64,000 nucleotides of DNA, from NCBI GenBank assembly GCA_902800365.1, contig CADCEF010000008.1, forward strand, positions 58,992-122,991. Reading direction: 5' to 3'. The notes below the pieces were generated by a model. It did not search any database. It was not told the origin of the DNA and was given only the letters and a program-made list of their open reading frames with translations. Source of the stretch: an uncultured Prevotella sp. (GTDB taxonomy: Bacteria > Bacteroidota > Bacteroidia > Bacteroidales > Bacteroidaceae). The position numbers were made by a program, and so were the translations under genes. Shown one piece after another: positions 33,886 to 43,059 of the stretch. How positions within the stretch are numbered: position 1 is the first letter of the stretch; each line of letters opens with the position of its first letter.

Positions 33886-36240
33886 ATGAAGAGATTACTA
33901 TTGGTTTGCACCTTTGCGCTGGCTCTTGTTATGGAAGCCGGAGCCGTGCTGAAAGAGAAAGACCTGGAACAGACGTTGGGTATACTGCGTACCGAACTGA
34001 AACAATATGACAACGAGCTTACACGCCGATCGGCCGTAAGAACCGACAGGACAAAGCGACTGATACAGCAGCTGATGGCTACGATGAAACGTGCCGACCA
34101 GAACGCGCTGATGCTATACTCGCAGCAGCAGGACAACGTGTTCGACCTTACTTACGCTTGTCATGAGGCCACTCAGCAGTATCGCAACTTCCACCGCCAG
34201 CAGCTGCCGTTTACAAGTTTCCTTGAGAAGACGGAGGGCGAGATAGTGAGATATGACAGTCTGATAAACCACCTGCAGGGAATACCTGTGCGCATAATGA
34301 CAAAATACGGAGCGCAGAACCGCGACTCGTGCTTGGTTTTGGCACAGAGCATACGTGGCAAACTATACGACAACGCTGCCACACTGCGCCGTAACATATA
34401 TCTGTATACCAAGGCAGAGAACCGCTTGAGCGAGCTGAACGACTATGCAAACAAGCGCTACGGAGAGATTCAGCAAAACATCTTCATAAACGGTGGCGAC
34501 AGCTACCCCACCCTACTAAAGAACCTGAGCCGAAGATGGCAGCAGATAACAGACAACCTATCGAAGAAATACAGCTTTAATGCCAACGCCAACTCGCAAT
34601 GGAGTGTGGAATGGATATTCGGTATGTTCCTTGGAATACTGTTCTATGTGATAGTGGCCATAATACTGAACCTACTGTTCTTTAAGTTTGTGCTGCCCAA
34701 CAAATTCAAGACTGACGAGTTCCGCAAGAAGCGTGCATGCATAATAATGGCTACAACCACCGTTACCTTTGCCATAATACAGGGACTGGTGATAAGCAAC
34801 TCGAGCCAGAACTTCCTTATAATGGCATCAGGGCTGCTGGTGGAGTACTCGTGGCTACTGGCTGTGGTACTGATATCGCTGCTGCTGCGCGTAAAAGGCG
34901 ACCAGATAAAAAGTGCATTCCGTATATACGCACCACTGATAGCAGTGGGATTCGTGGTTATCGGATGCCGAATAATACTGATTCCGAACGAACTGGTTAA
35001 CCTGATTCTGCCCCCAATACTGCTGGCATGCACCATCTGGCAGTGGGTGGTGATTCGTCGCCACAACCAGAACATTCCGCGAAGCGACATATTCTACACC
35101 TACATCTCGCTGATGGTGTTTGTGGCATCGGTGGTATGCTCGGTGATAGGATACACGCTGTTTGCAGTGCAGCTCATCATCTGGTGGATAATGCAGCTTA
35201 CATGTATACTGACCATCAACTGCCTGAGCCGCTACCTGGAGATTTACGCAAAGCGTAAGCGACTGATGCAGAAGCCTATATCGAAGACTTGGGCTTACTA
35301 CTTAGTTGAGAAGACGGTGATACCTATCTTGGGCGTACACTCGGTGATGCTGAGTATCTACTGGGCTGCCAAGGTGTTCAATCTCACGGATATGTGTCTG
35401 AAGATATTCTTCCACCCATTTATCAACATGGTGAACGCACAGAATGAGCCTACACTTACGGTATCAATCATCAAACTTACGATGGTGATAAACATGTGGT
35501 TCATCTTCCGATACATATCGAAGACGGTGCTGGCATTCCTCAGAATGCACTATCAGATTAGCGACCCATCGACTGCAGCAAGTAAGGAAGTGATGGGACG
35601 AAACGTGATACAGGTGCTGGTGTGGGGCGCATGGCTGATGTTCTCGCTATCGCTGTTCAATATCAGCTTAGCTTGGCTGCTTGCAATATCAGGAGGTCTG
35701 TCTACCGGTATCGGTTTTGCATCGAAGGATATCATCGAGAACATCTACTACGGTGCTTCGCTTATGGCCGGCCGCATAAAAGTGGGCGACTGGATTGACG
35801 TAGACGGAACAATGGGTAAGGTGGTTTCGATTAGCTACACATCTACCGTGGTTGAGTCGATGCAGGGTGAGGTGATTACATTCCAGAACGCACAGCTGTT
35901 TGCTAAGAACTACAAGAACCTTACAAGGAATCACGGCTACGTGCTGGCTGCTGTACCATTTGGTGTGGCATACGGATCGAACCTCAAAGAGGTCATCAGC
36001 ATGGTAGAAGAAGCCGTGAACAACCAGCGCCATCAGGCCATCGACCCAGAGAAGCGCGCCAAGGTTGTGGTTACAGAGATGGCTGATTCGAGCGTGAACA
36101 TGAAGCTTGTGGTATGGGCCGAGGCACCTAAGCGCACGATAGTGATAAGCGATATGCTGAAGCTGATATACGACACCCTGAATGAGCACAACATCAGCAT
36201 CCCATTCCCACAAAGAGATGTTCATTTGATTCAAAATTAA
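33886..36240 (+). CDS. Large MscS-family mechanosensitive channel
   Basis: This 784-residue inner-membrane protein has a signal peptide (MKRLLLVCTFALALVMEAGA), a ~200-residue helical periplasmic part, about ten membrane helices and a C-terminal MscS channel module: the pore helix region GGLSTGIGFASKDIIENIYYGASL and the beta domain IKVGDWIDVDGTMGKVVSISYTST. Such large MscS relatives (MscK/YbdG-like in layout) release osmolytes under hypo-osmotic stress. The start at 33886 puts the signal peptide first and leaves a leader of about 30 bases after the promoter. The gene lies upstream of the Kdo operon but is separated from it by a strong promoter. Confidence 0.92.
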   Translation: MKRLLLVCTFALALVMEAGAVLKEKDLEQTLGILRTELKQYDNELTRRSAVRTDRTKRLIQQLMATMKRADQNALMLYSQQQDNVFDLTYACHEATQQYRNFHRQQLPFTSFLEKTEGEIVRYDSLINHLQGIPVRIMTKYGAQNRDSCLVLAQSIRGKLYDNAATLRRNIYLYTKAENRLSELNDYANKRYGEIQQNIFINGGDSYPTLLKNLSRRWQQITDNLSKKYSFNANANSQWSVEWIFGMFLGILFYVIVAIILNLLFFKFVLPNKFKTDEFRKKRACIIMATTTVTFAIIQGLVISNSSQNFLIMASGLLVEYSWLLAVVLISLLLRVKGDQIKSAFRIYAPLIAVGFVVIGCRIILIPNELVNLILPPILLACTIWQWVVIRRHNQNIPRSDIFYTYISLMVFVASVVCSVIGYTLFAVQLIIWWIMQLTCILTINCLSRYLEIYAKRKRLMQKPISKTWAYYLVEKTVIPILGVHSVMLSIYWAAKVFNLTDMCLKIFFHPFINMVNAQNEPTLTVSIIKLTMVINMWFIFRYISKTVLAFLRMHYQISDPSTAASKEVMGRNVIQVLVWGAWLMFSLSLFNISLAWLLAISGGLSTGIGFASKDIIENIYYGASLMAGRIKVGDWIDVDGTMGKVVSISYTSTVVESMQGEVITFQNAQLFAKNYKNLTRNHGYVLAAVPFGVAYGSNLKEVISMVEEAVNNQRHQAIDPEKRAKVVVTEMADSSVNMKLVVWAEAPKRTIVISDMLKLIYDTLNEHNISIPFPQRDVHLIQN

Positions 36241-36257
36241 ATATTTTAAAAAAAATA

Positions 36258-36289
36258 TTTGGCTGATTTGAATAAAATACGTATTTTTG
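36258..36289 (+). promoter_or_regulatory. Promoter of the kdsA operon
   Basis: TTTG (36258-36261), 20 bases, TATTTTTG (36282-36289): full consensus match. Transcription would start within about six bases of the kdsA ATG, leaving almost no leader. Confidence 0.85.
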
Positions 36290-36299
36290 CAGCGATAAT

Positions 36300-37064
36300 A
36301 TGAGCAACAAGACAACCATCATAGCAGGACCATGCGTCATAGAAAGTGCCGAACTACTCGACACCGTGGCGCAGAAGTTGCTGGAAATAAACAAGCAACT
36401 GGGTACCGACATAATATTCAAAGCATCGTTCGACAAGGCTAACCGCACGTCGATAACTTCATTCCGTGGCCCTGGTATTGACCGCGGACTGCAGATGCTT
36501 GCTGACGTGAAACAAAAGTACGGACTACGCATACTTACCGACATACACGAGAGTTGGCAGGCAAAGCCCGTAGGCGAGGTGTGCGACGTGATACAGATAC
36601 CTGCGTTTCTGTGTCGCCAGACCGACCTTATTGTGGCAGCAGCAAAGACAGGTGCAGTGGTAAACATAAAGAAGGCACAGTTCCTTAGCGGTAAGGACAT
36701 GGTCTACCCCGTGGGCAAGGCAAAGGATGCTGGTGCCAAGGAGGTGTGGCTTACCGAGCGCGGAAACATGATGGGATACAACAATCTGGTGGTTGACTTC
36801 CGCAACATACCTGACATGCTGGAGATAGTGCCTACGGTGATTATGGACTGCACGCACAGTGTTCAGCGTCCAGGTGGCAGCGACGGAAAGACGGGTGGCG
36901 ATCGCCGCTTTGTGCCACAGATGGCGCTTGCAGCAAAGGCCTTCGGAGCCACGGGCTACTTCTTCGAGGTGCACCCCAACCCCGATCAGGGCTTAAGCGA
37001 CGCCGCCAACATGCTTGAGCTCAACAAGCTGCAATCGCTTGTGAGCAAGCTCATTGAAGATTGA
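36300..37064 (+). CDS. kdsA: 3-deoxy-8-phosphooctulonate synthase
   Basis: KdsA condenses phosphoenolpyruvate with arabinose-5-phosphate to Kdo-8-phosphate for the inner core of lipopolysaccharide. The 254-residue protein has IIAGPCVIES at the N-terminus, where Cys in place of Asn marks the metal-dependent class, then IFKASFDKANRTS, ILTDIHE, QIPAFLCRQTDL, MDCTHSVQRPGG and FFEVHPNPD. It is the first gene of a five-gene operon and is followed after nine bases by kdsD, which makes its substrate. Confidence 0.95.
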   Translation: MSNKTTIIAGPCVIESAELLDTVAQKLLEINKQLGTDIIFKASFDKANRTSITSFRGPGIDRGLQMLADVKQKYGLRILTDIHESWQAKPVGEVCDVIQIPAFLCRQTDLIVAAAKTGAVVNIKKAQFLSGKDMVYPVGKAKDAGAKEVWLTERGNMMGYNNLVVDFRNIPDMLEIVPTVIMDCTHSVQRPGGSDGKTGGDRRFVPQMALAAKAFGATGYFFEVHPNPDQGLSDAANMLELNKLQSLVSKLIED

Positions 37065-37073
37065 TTATTAAAA

Positions 37074-38030
37074 ATGAAGATGAAGACATCAAGAGAAATC
37101 GCGATACAAGCTATAAAGGACGAGGCTGAGGCAGTGTTGGGGCTGATACCGCAGCTGGACGAGAGCTTCGACAAAGCTGTGGACCTGATACTGAACTGCA
37201 AAGGAAAAGTGATTGTAACAGGTGTGGGTAAAAGCGGCCACATCGGCGCGAAAATAGCTGCCACACTCTCGAGCACAGGAACACCTTCGTTCTTTACTAA
37301 CCCTCTGGACGTGTTCCACGGCGACTTAGGCGTGATGACACAAGACGACGTGGTGCTGGCCATATCGAACTCAGGACAGACAGACGAGCTGCTGCGCTTT
37401 ATACCTATGGTACTGCACATGCAGATTCCCATCATCGGAATGAGCGGAAACCCAAAATCGCTGTTGGCTAAATACTCATCGTGCCACCTGAGCATTGCCG
37501 TTGAAAAAGAAGCATGCCCACTGAACTTAGCTCCTACAAGCTCGACAACAGCCACACTGGTGCTGGGCGACGCTTTGGCGATAGCACTGATGGAGCGCAG
37601 GAACTTCCAGCCACGCGACTTTGCACAGTTCCACCCAGGTGGAGAGCTGGGAAAGCGACTGCTGACAACGGCTCAGGACGTGATGCGAACAGAGGATATG
37701 CCTATACTGCCACCAGAGATGCACTTAGGAGAGGCTATCATTCTGGTGAGCAAAGCCAAGCTGGGACTTGGCATCGCCATGGTGAACGACGAGATAGTTG
37801 GACTGATTACCGATGGCGACATTCGTCGCGCCATGGAGAAATGGCAGGCCGAATTCTTCGACCGCACAGTGAGCGACATCATGACACGAACACCAAAGAT
37901 GGTGAAACCTGAGACAAAGATTACAGAGATTCAACGAATCATGAACAAATATAAGGTACACTCGGTACTGGTTACCGATGACGAGAAACATTTGTTGGGA
38001 GTAGTTGACCATTATTCTTGTATGATATGA
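37074..38030 (+). CDS. kdsD: Arabinose-5-phosphate isomerase
   Basis: KdsD interconverts ribulose-5-phosphate and arabinose-5-phosphate, the substrate of KdsA. The 318-residue protein has an N-terminal SIS domain (VTGVGKSGHIGAKIAATLSSTGTPSFF, AISNSGQTDEL, LAPTSSTTATLVLGDALA) and two C-terminal CBS domains (from ~200: DVMRTEDMPILPPE and DIMTRTPKMVKPE), the normal KdsD layout. It lies between kdsA and the regulator gene, overlapping the latter's start by four bases in my reading. Confidence 0.95.
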   Translation: MKMKTSREIAIQAIKDEAEAVLGLIPQLDESFDKAVDLILNCKGKVIVTGVGKSGHIGAKIAATLSSTGTPSFFTNPLDVFHGDLGVMTQDDVVLAISNSGQTDELLRFIPMVLHMQIPIIGMSGNPKSLLAKYSSCHLSIAVEKEACPLNLAPTSSTTATLVLGDALAIALMERRNFQPRDFAQFHPGGELGKRLLTTAQDVMRTEDMPILPPEMHLGEAIILVSKAKLGLGIAMVNDEIVGLITDGDIRRAMEKWQAEFFDRTVSDIMTRTPKMVKPETKITEIQRIMNKYKVHSVLVTDDEKHLLGVVDHYSCMI

Positions 38031-41000
38031 CGATGATGAAAACTATAAAAAAACTATTGATCTTCTTGATGCTGGCATTGCCTGTAGCAATGGCAGCTGA
38101 CTATCTGTTTAAAACACTAGAAGCCCGCGACGGATTGACATCAAGTCAGGTGAACTGCATACTGAAAGACTCGCGAGGATATATGTGGTTTGGTACGCCA
38201 GCAGGATTATACAGATTCGACGGATACACATTCCGCAACTTCCAGAGCGACTCGCAGAACGGTAGCTCGCTGAGCGACAGCTATATCAACTCAATACAAG
38301 AGACTCTCGACGGAAACCTGCTGATAGAAACAGCATCGGGCTACTGCATATATCACCCACAGACGGAGAGCTTTGAGCGCGACATGAAGCAAGCCTTCGC
38401 ACGATTCGGTATCGAGACAATACCATCGGTGGTTTACGTAGACAAGCACAAGAACCTGTGGGGAGCAATACCTAACAAGGGTGTGGTTTGCTACAACCAG
38501 CAGCAACAGCTGCTCTACGAGTTTGGATATACCGACGACACACGCGGAGTGCCACAAGGCGTGGTTTGCTCTATCAGCGAGTGTAAGGAGGGTGCACTGA
38601 TAGTTTACGAAGACGGAAAGATAGCCTGCTGCGACGTTATGCACCAACAGAACTGCCTCTGGGTGGTTGAGGGAATACCCGCACTGAGAGACCACAAGAC
38701 TAAATCACTACGCGCCTTTGCTGATGAGAACGACAACGTTTGGCTCTACGGACAGGGCACCTTGGTGATGTACGACAAGCAGAAAGGTGCATGGGACTAT
38801 ACCGTAAGTCAGCGACTTGGCGTAACGGGTCTGGGTGTCGACCGTAACATCAACGGTATGGCAGGAAATCAAGGTAGCATCTGGATTGGTTCCGACCAGC
38901 TTGGATTGCTGCGCATGGATCCAAAGACATACGAGACTGAACCCGTTCAGCCACGAAACATAAACGAGAAGCAGCTGATTACTGACAACATAAGCATCCA
39001 GAGCGTTTATATGGACGATACAGGATTGCTGTGGGTTGGTACTGAGAAATCGGGTGTGGCATATACTGGTAAGTACATCTACCGTTTCGGCTCCGACCTC
39101 TTGGGCGATGTTACCGCCATGGCCCAGCACGCTGACGGTTCGATATGGTATGGTACCAGCGACAAAGGTGTGATAGGATTCAACGGACAGCTGGCAAGTC
39201 TTAAGGTATCGTGTATGGGTAATACCCCCGACGGTAGCATCTGGATTGGTTCGAAGCGCAACGGTCTGACTCGTATCAAGGATGGTGTATCTACCATCTA
39301 CTCGGTAGCGAAAGACAGCGTGCGCACCATCATCGACGACCACATCAACGACCTTACTACTGATAAGATAGGTAATCTGTGGATAGCAACAAACGGAGGT
39401 CTGCAGGTTTACAACCCAAGAATGAACTCGTTCTCAAGCTACACTCGCGAGAACGGAAAGCTGAGCACCAACAGCATCACATGCCTTTTCTATAAGCAGG
39501 ATGCCACGGAGAACAATCTGCTTATCGGTACCAGCGAAGGCCTCATCATTCTGAACCTATCTACAACAGAGAAAAAGGTATATACGGGTAACAGCACAAA
39601 CCTTAAGAGCTTTACCAACAACTACATTACACAGATATTCCAGGATTCACGCGGACTTATATGGGTAGGAACGCGCGAGGGATTGAACATACTGAATCTT
39701 GAGACCGACGAGCTTGACTACCTCACAGAGAAGCAAGGATTGTGTAACAACAACATCTGCGGTATTGCTGAGGACAAGAACCACTGCATTTGGGTAACGA
39801 CAAGCCGCGGTGTGAGCCGTATTGTGATACAGCGCAACCACGAGGAGGGCGTTAACAACTACGGACTCTATAACTACACCACTGCTGACGGACTGCAGAG
39901 TAACGAGTTCAACATGGGTTCGATACTTACCAAGCAGGACGGCGAGGTATTGCTGGGCGGACTGTATGGTGTGAACTGGGTGCTTCACAGAGAGGGAGCC
40001 GAGAAGGAGGAGCTGCCACGAGTAATGCTTACCCAGCTGTTTATTGGCGAGGAAGAGGTGCTGGCAGGACATGAGTATCACGGAAATGTGATATTGAATC
40101 AGGCTCTGAACGAGACAAGCCGCATTGACCTGAGTCATAGTCAAAACACATTCACCATCAAGTTTGCTGCTGGTAACTATAACCAGAGTGAGCGCTTGCA
40201 GTTTATGTACTGGATGGAGGGTCGTGATGAGGATTGGCGCAATGGTGATGCCCTGACTCACGGTGTGACATTCAACAATCTGAAGGCAGGTAGCTACACT
40301 CTGCACGTAAAGGCCATTAACGCTGAGGGTGCCGTAAGTACTCAGGAGCGAGTAATCGAGATAAACGTTGAGCGCCACTTCCTGTTGTCGTGGTGGATGA
40401 TTACAGCCTACGTCATCGTGTTTGCCCTGATTATCTACTTCTGGCGTATAGGTATCAAGCAGCTCAAGGCCATCAAGCAAAGGAAAGAGGCCGTGATACG
40501 TGAGCTGAAACTTCAGCGCGAAGAGATTAAGGCAGCAAGTGATGATCTGCGCCAACCAATGGCCCGCATGACATCAATCATTGGAAACCTCACAGAGAAA
40601 GAGAAATCGCTTGAAGAGAAGGAGCAGCTTAACGCCCTCCACTCGCAGATGCTGCAAGTCATCACCCGTGTGGCTGATATGCAGATGAATCTGGAGCACC
40701 CAGAGGAGAGAGCAAAGAACAATGTTCAGGACCGCTTGACAATGAACAACAAGGGTGAGATTGAGTTGCCTGAAATCGCAAGTGAGGTGCTTACCACAGA
40801 TACTACACGTTCGCGTGCAGCTATCGACTCGCCTACTGCCAAGTTCACTGTTATCATGATTGATGACAACGAGGAGTTCCTGGAGTTTGCTGCTGCACGA
40901 CTGAAGTATGTATACAACTTCCATGTATATAACGACATCGAGAAGGCTGCTGAGGATCTGGAGCAGATGAAGTGCGACCTGGTTGTCTGCAAGCAGGAGA

Positions 41001-41818
41001 TGTTCGGAATGACGGGTAGTGACCTGTGTAACCAGTTGAAGACCAACTACATTACACAGAACATGAAGTTCATACTGATGACCGACACCGTGCTCACACC
41101 TCAGGATATGCGCTCGAAGAACATCACTCTGAGTGCTGATGACTATCTGGCCAAGCCATTCAACATGCAGGAGGCCACGATGAGATTCAACAAGGTGCTG
41201 GGTCTTGGAGCAGTTCAGGTTGACAACGACCTTATTGAGGGTGCAGAGACTCGTCGCTTGGAGAGCAACAGCAGCAGTATGACCACAGCTACCGAGACTA
41301 TGGACGCTGGCGATATTGAGACAACAGCACTTGCTGAGGTTGGAGCCGACGACCCAATGAACAAGGTTGAAACAGTGGTTAAGAACCCACGCAGTCAGCA
41401 GACTACAAGCAACCTGCCAGAGGGTATCAAGGCACACGATGCTGACGAGGATGAAGGCGGAGGCAACGACTACTCGATGGTTGACGCTATGGACCGCCAG
41501 CTGCTGAAGAACATAGAGCAATACGTGCTTCAGAACATGAGCCGTGGACAGATTAGTCTGGAGGAAATGGCAAACGCCATGGGTATGGGCCGTGTGCCAT
41601 TCTTCCATCGCGTGCGCAGCCTTACCAACAAGACACCGGCAGAGCTGGTAAGAGACATGCGACTGAAACACGCATGCATCCTGTTGAAACGTACTAATAT
41701 TAATATGAGTGAGTTGGCATCGAACATAGGATTTATGACAGCCGAGAACTTCATCAACATCTTCAAGGAGAAGTTCGGCATGACGCCACTTGAATACAGA
41801 TTACAACATCGTAAATGA
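38027..41818 (+). CDS. Propeller-type HTCS-like regulator lacking kinase core and phosphoacceptor
   Basis: The 1263-residue protein has the outline of a Bacteroidota hybrid two-component regulator: signal peptide, two-component propeller repeats (GLTSSQVNCILKDSRGYMWFGT, several WIGS/WVGT blades), a Y_Y_Y domain, one membrane helix (~residues 790-810), a coiled helical linker, a receiver-like domain and a C-terminal AraC-type helix-turn-helix (GFMTAENFINIFKEKFGMTPLEYR). The kinase core is absent: where the phosphoacceptor His box should be stands DDLRQPMARM and no ATP-binding N, G1 or G2 box follows. The receiver keeps MIDDNEE and AKPF but has VVCKQEMFG where the Asp should be. The ATG at 38027 overlaps the kdsD stop as ATGA; starts at 38018 or 38033 are possible. 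Confidence 0.85.
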   Translation: MTMMKTIKKLLIFLMLALPVAMAADYLFKTLEARDGLTSSQVNCILKDSRGYMWFGTPAGLYRFDGYTFRNFQSDSQNGSSLSDSYINSIQETLDGNLLIETASGYCIYHPQTESFERDMKQAFARFGIETIPSVVYVDKHKNLWGAIPNKGVVCYNQQQQLLYEFGYTDDTRGVPQGVVCSISECKEGALIVYEDGKIACCDVMHQQNCLWVVEGIPALRDHKTKSLRAFADENDNVWLYGQGTLVMYDKQKGAWDYTVSQRLGVTGLGVDRNINGMAGNQGSIWIGSDQLGLLRMDPKTYETEPVQPRNINEKQLITDNISIQSVYMDDTGLLWVGTEKSGVAYTGKYIYRFGSDLLGDVTAMAQHADGSIWYGTSDKGVIGFNGQLASLKVSCMGNTPDGSIWIGSKRNGLTRIKDGVSTIYSVAKDSVRTIIDDHINDLTTDKIGNLWIATNGGLQVYNPRMNSFSSYTRENGKLSTNSITCLFYKQDATENNLLIGTSEGLIILNLSTTEKKVYTGNSTNLKSFTNNYITQIFQDSRGLIWVGTREGLNILNLETDELDYLTEKQGLCNNNICGIAEDKNHCIWVTTSRGVSRIVIQRNHEEGVNNYGLYNYTTADGLQSNEFNMGSILTKQDGEVLLGGLYGVNWVLHREGAEKEELPRVMLTQLFIGEEEVLAGHEYHGNVILNQALNETSRIDLSHSQNTFTIKFAAGNYNQSERLQFMYWMEGRDEDWRNGDALTHGVTFNNLKAGSYTLHVKAINAEGAVSTQERVIEINVERHFLLSWWMITAYVIVFALIIYFWRIGIKQLKAIKQRKEAVIRELKLQREEIKAASDDLRQPMARMTSIIGNLTEKEKSLEEKEQLNALHSQMLQVITRVADMQMNLEHPEERAKNNVQDRLTMNNKGEIELPEIASEVLTTDTTRSRAAIDSPTAKFTVIMIDDNEEFLEFAAARLKYVYNFHVYNDIEKAAEDLEQMKCDLVVCKQEMFGMTGSDLCNQLKTNYITQNMKFILMTDTVLTPQDMRSKNITLSADDYLAKPFNMQEATMRFNKVLGLGAVQVDNDLIEGAETRRLESNSSSMTTATETMDAGDIETTALAEVGADDPMNKVETVVKNPRSQQTTSNLPEGIKAHDADEDEGGGNDYSMVDAMDRQLLKNIEQYVLQNMSRGQISLEEMANAMGMGRVPFFHRVRSLTNKTPAELVRDMRLKHACILLKRTNINMSELASNIGFMTAENFINIFKEKFGMTPLEYRLQHRK

Positions 41819-43050
41819 TTATAAGAAAGCATCTTCAGTCAGGAATAGCCACCATGCTATTCCTGCTGATTTCTCTAATAGCACAAGCCCAGACCAGCGA
41901 CTCGCTGATAGTGAGTCAGATGCGCAACGTGGGCATACACTTCTACAAACATAATGACGTGCGACTCATCAAGTCGGGCAAGGAGAAGTTCGACCTGATG
42001 TTTGAGGACATCCGCAATGCCAAGAGCAGTGTGCATCTGGAATACTTCAACTTCCGCAACGACTCGATAGCTTCGTTGCTGTTCGATATTCTGCGCGAAA
42101 AGCGTAAGGAGGGGGTTGAGGTGAGAGCCTTGTTCGACGGATTCGGAAACGACTCGAACAACCAGCCCCTGAAAAAGCACCACATCAAGAGTCTGCGTGA
42201 AGACAGCATCGACATACATGAGTTCGACCCCGTCAGGTTTCCTTGGGTGAACCACATCTGGCCTCGCGACCACAGAAAGATAGTAGTGATTGACGGACAC
42301 ATAGCCTATACAGGCGGCATGAATGTGGCCGACTACTACATCGTAGGCACCAAGCAGGTAGGCGAATGGCGCGACATGCATTGCAGAATTGAAGGCCCTG
42401 TGGTAAACGAACTTCAGGACATTTTTGCCCGTATCTGGCAGAAAGTTACCAAAGAGCAACTGCTGAATACCAAATACTATAAAGGCGAACCCAAAGGCGA
42501 CATGATGGTGGGAATAGCTAACAGAGAGCCACGCACCACCAACAAGATTATGCGCCAATTCTACGTTTCGGCACTCGACGATGCTAAGGACTCCATAAAA
42601 ATCATCAACCCCTACTTCACCCTCACTCCATCAGTGAAAAAAGCGATTCATCGTGCAATAGACCGTGGCGTGAAGGTTGACATTCTGGTATCAGCAAAGA
42701 GCGACATACCCTTAACACCTGATGCCGTATATTATAATGTACACAAGCTGATGAAGAGAGGTGCAAACATCTGGCTGTATCAACCAGGATTCCACCACTC
42801 GAAGATAATGATGGTGGATGGTAAGTTCTGCACCGTTGGTAGCACTAACCTCGACGCACGAAGCCTGAGATTCGACTACGAGGTTAACGCCCTGATAGTA
42901 GACAAGAAGATTACAAAGGAGCTGGATGATATGTTTATAAGAGACACCCAGAAGAGCGTGCTGCTTACAAAAGAGGAATGGAACAATTTCCGTACTGGTT
43001 GGCAGAAGTTCCGCGGATGGTTCGCACACCTGCTTTCACCTTTCTTATAA
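41815..43050 (+). CDS. Phospholipase D / cardiolipin-synthase-family protein
   Basis: This 411-residue protein has two HKD motifs, RDHRKIVVIDG (His-x-Lys-x4-Asp) followed by GGMNVAD, and FHHSKIMMVDG followed by GSTNLDARS. These are the signatures of the PLD superfamily, and the spacing fits cardiolipin synthases. Instead of the two membrane helices usual at the start of Cls it has a signal peptide (MIIRKH ... LIAQAQ), so it probably acts in the periplasm or at a membrane surface. It overlaps the regulator gene by four bases (ATGA). Cardiolipin synthesis or another phosphatidyl transfer is likely. Confidence 0.9.
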   Translation: MIIRKHLQSGIATMLFLLISLIAQAQTSDSLIVSQMRNVGIHFYKHNDVRLIKSGKEKFDLMFEDIRNAKSSVHLEYFNFRNDSIASLLFDILREKRKEGVEVRALFDGFGNDSNNQPLKKHHIKSLREDSIDIHEFDPVRFPWVNHIWPRDHRKIVVIDGHIAYTGGMNVADYYIVGTKQVGEWRDMHCRIEGPVVNELQDIFARIWQKVTKEQLLNTKYYKGEPKGDMMVGIANREPRTTNKIMRQFYVSALDDAKDSIKIINPYFTLTPSVKKAIHRAIDRGVKVDILVSAKSDIPLTPDAVYYNVHKLMKRGANIWLYQPGFHHSKIMMVDGKFCTVGSTNLDARSLRFDYEVNALIVDKKITKELDDMFIRDTQKSVLLTKEEWNNFRTGWQKFRGWFAHLLSPFL

Positions 43051-43059
43051 TAATAGCCC

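Noticed and set aside
40574-41671. A 365-codon minus-strand frame opposite the HTCS-like gene
   Set aside because: It is antisense to a clear gene, rich in Cys/His/Leu without a recognisable fold, and lacks expression signals.
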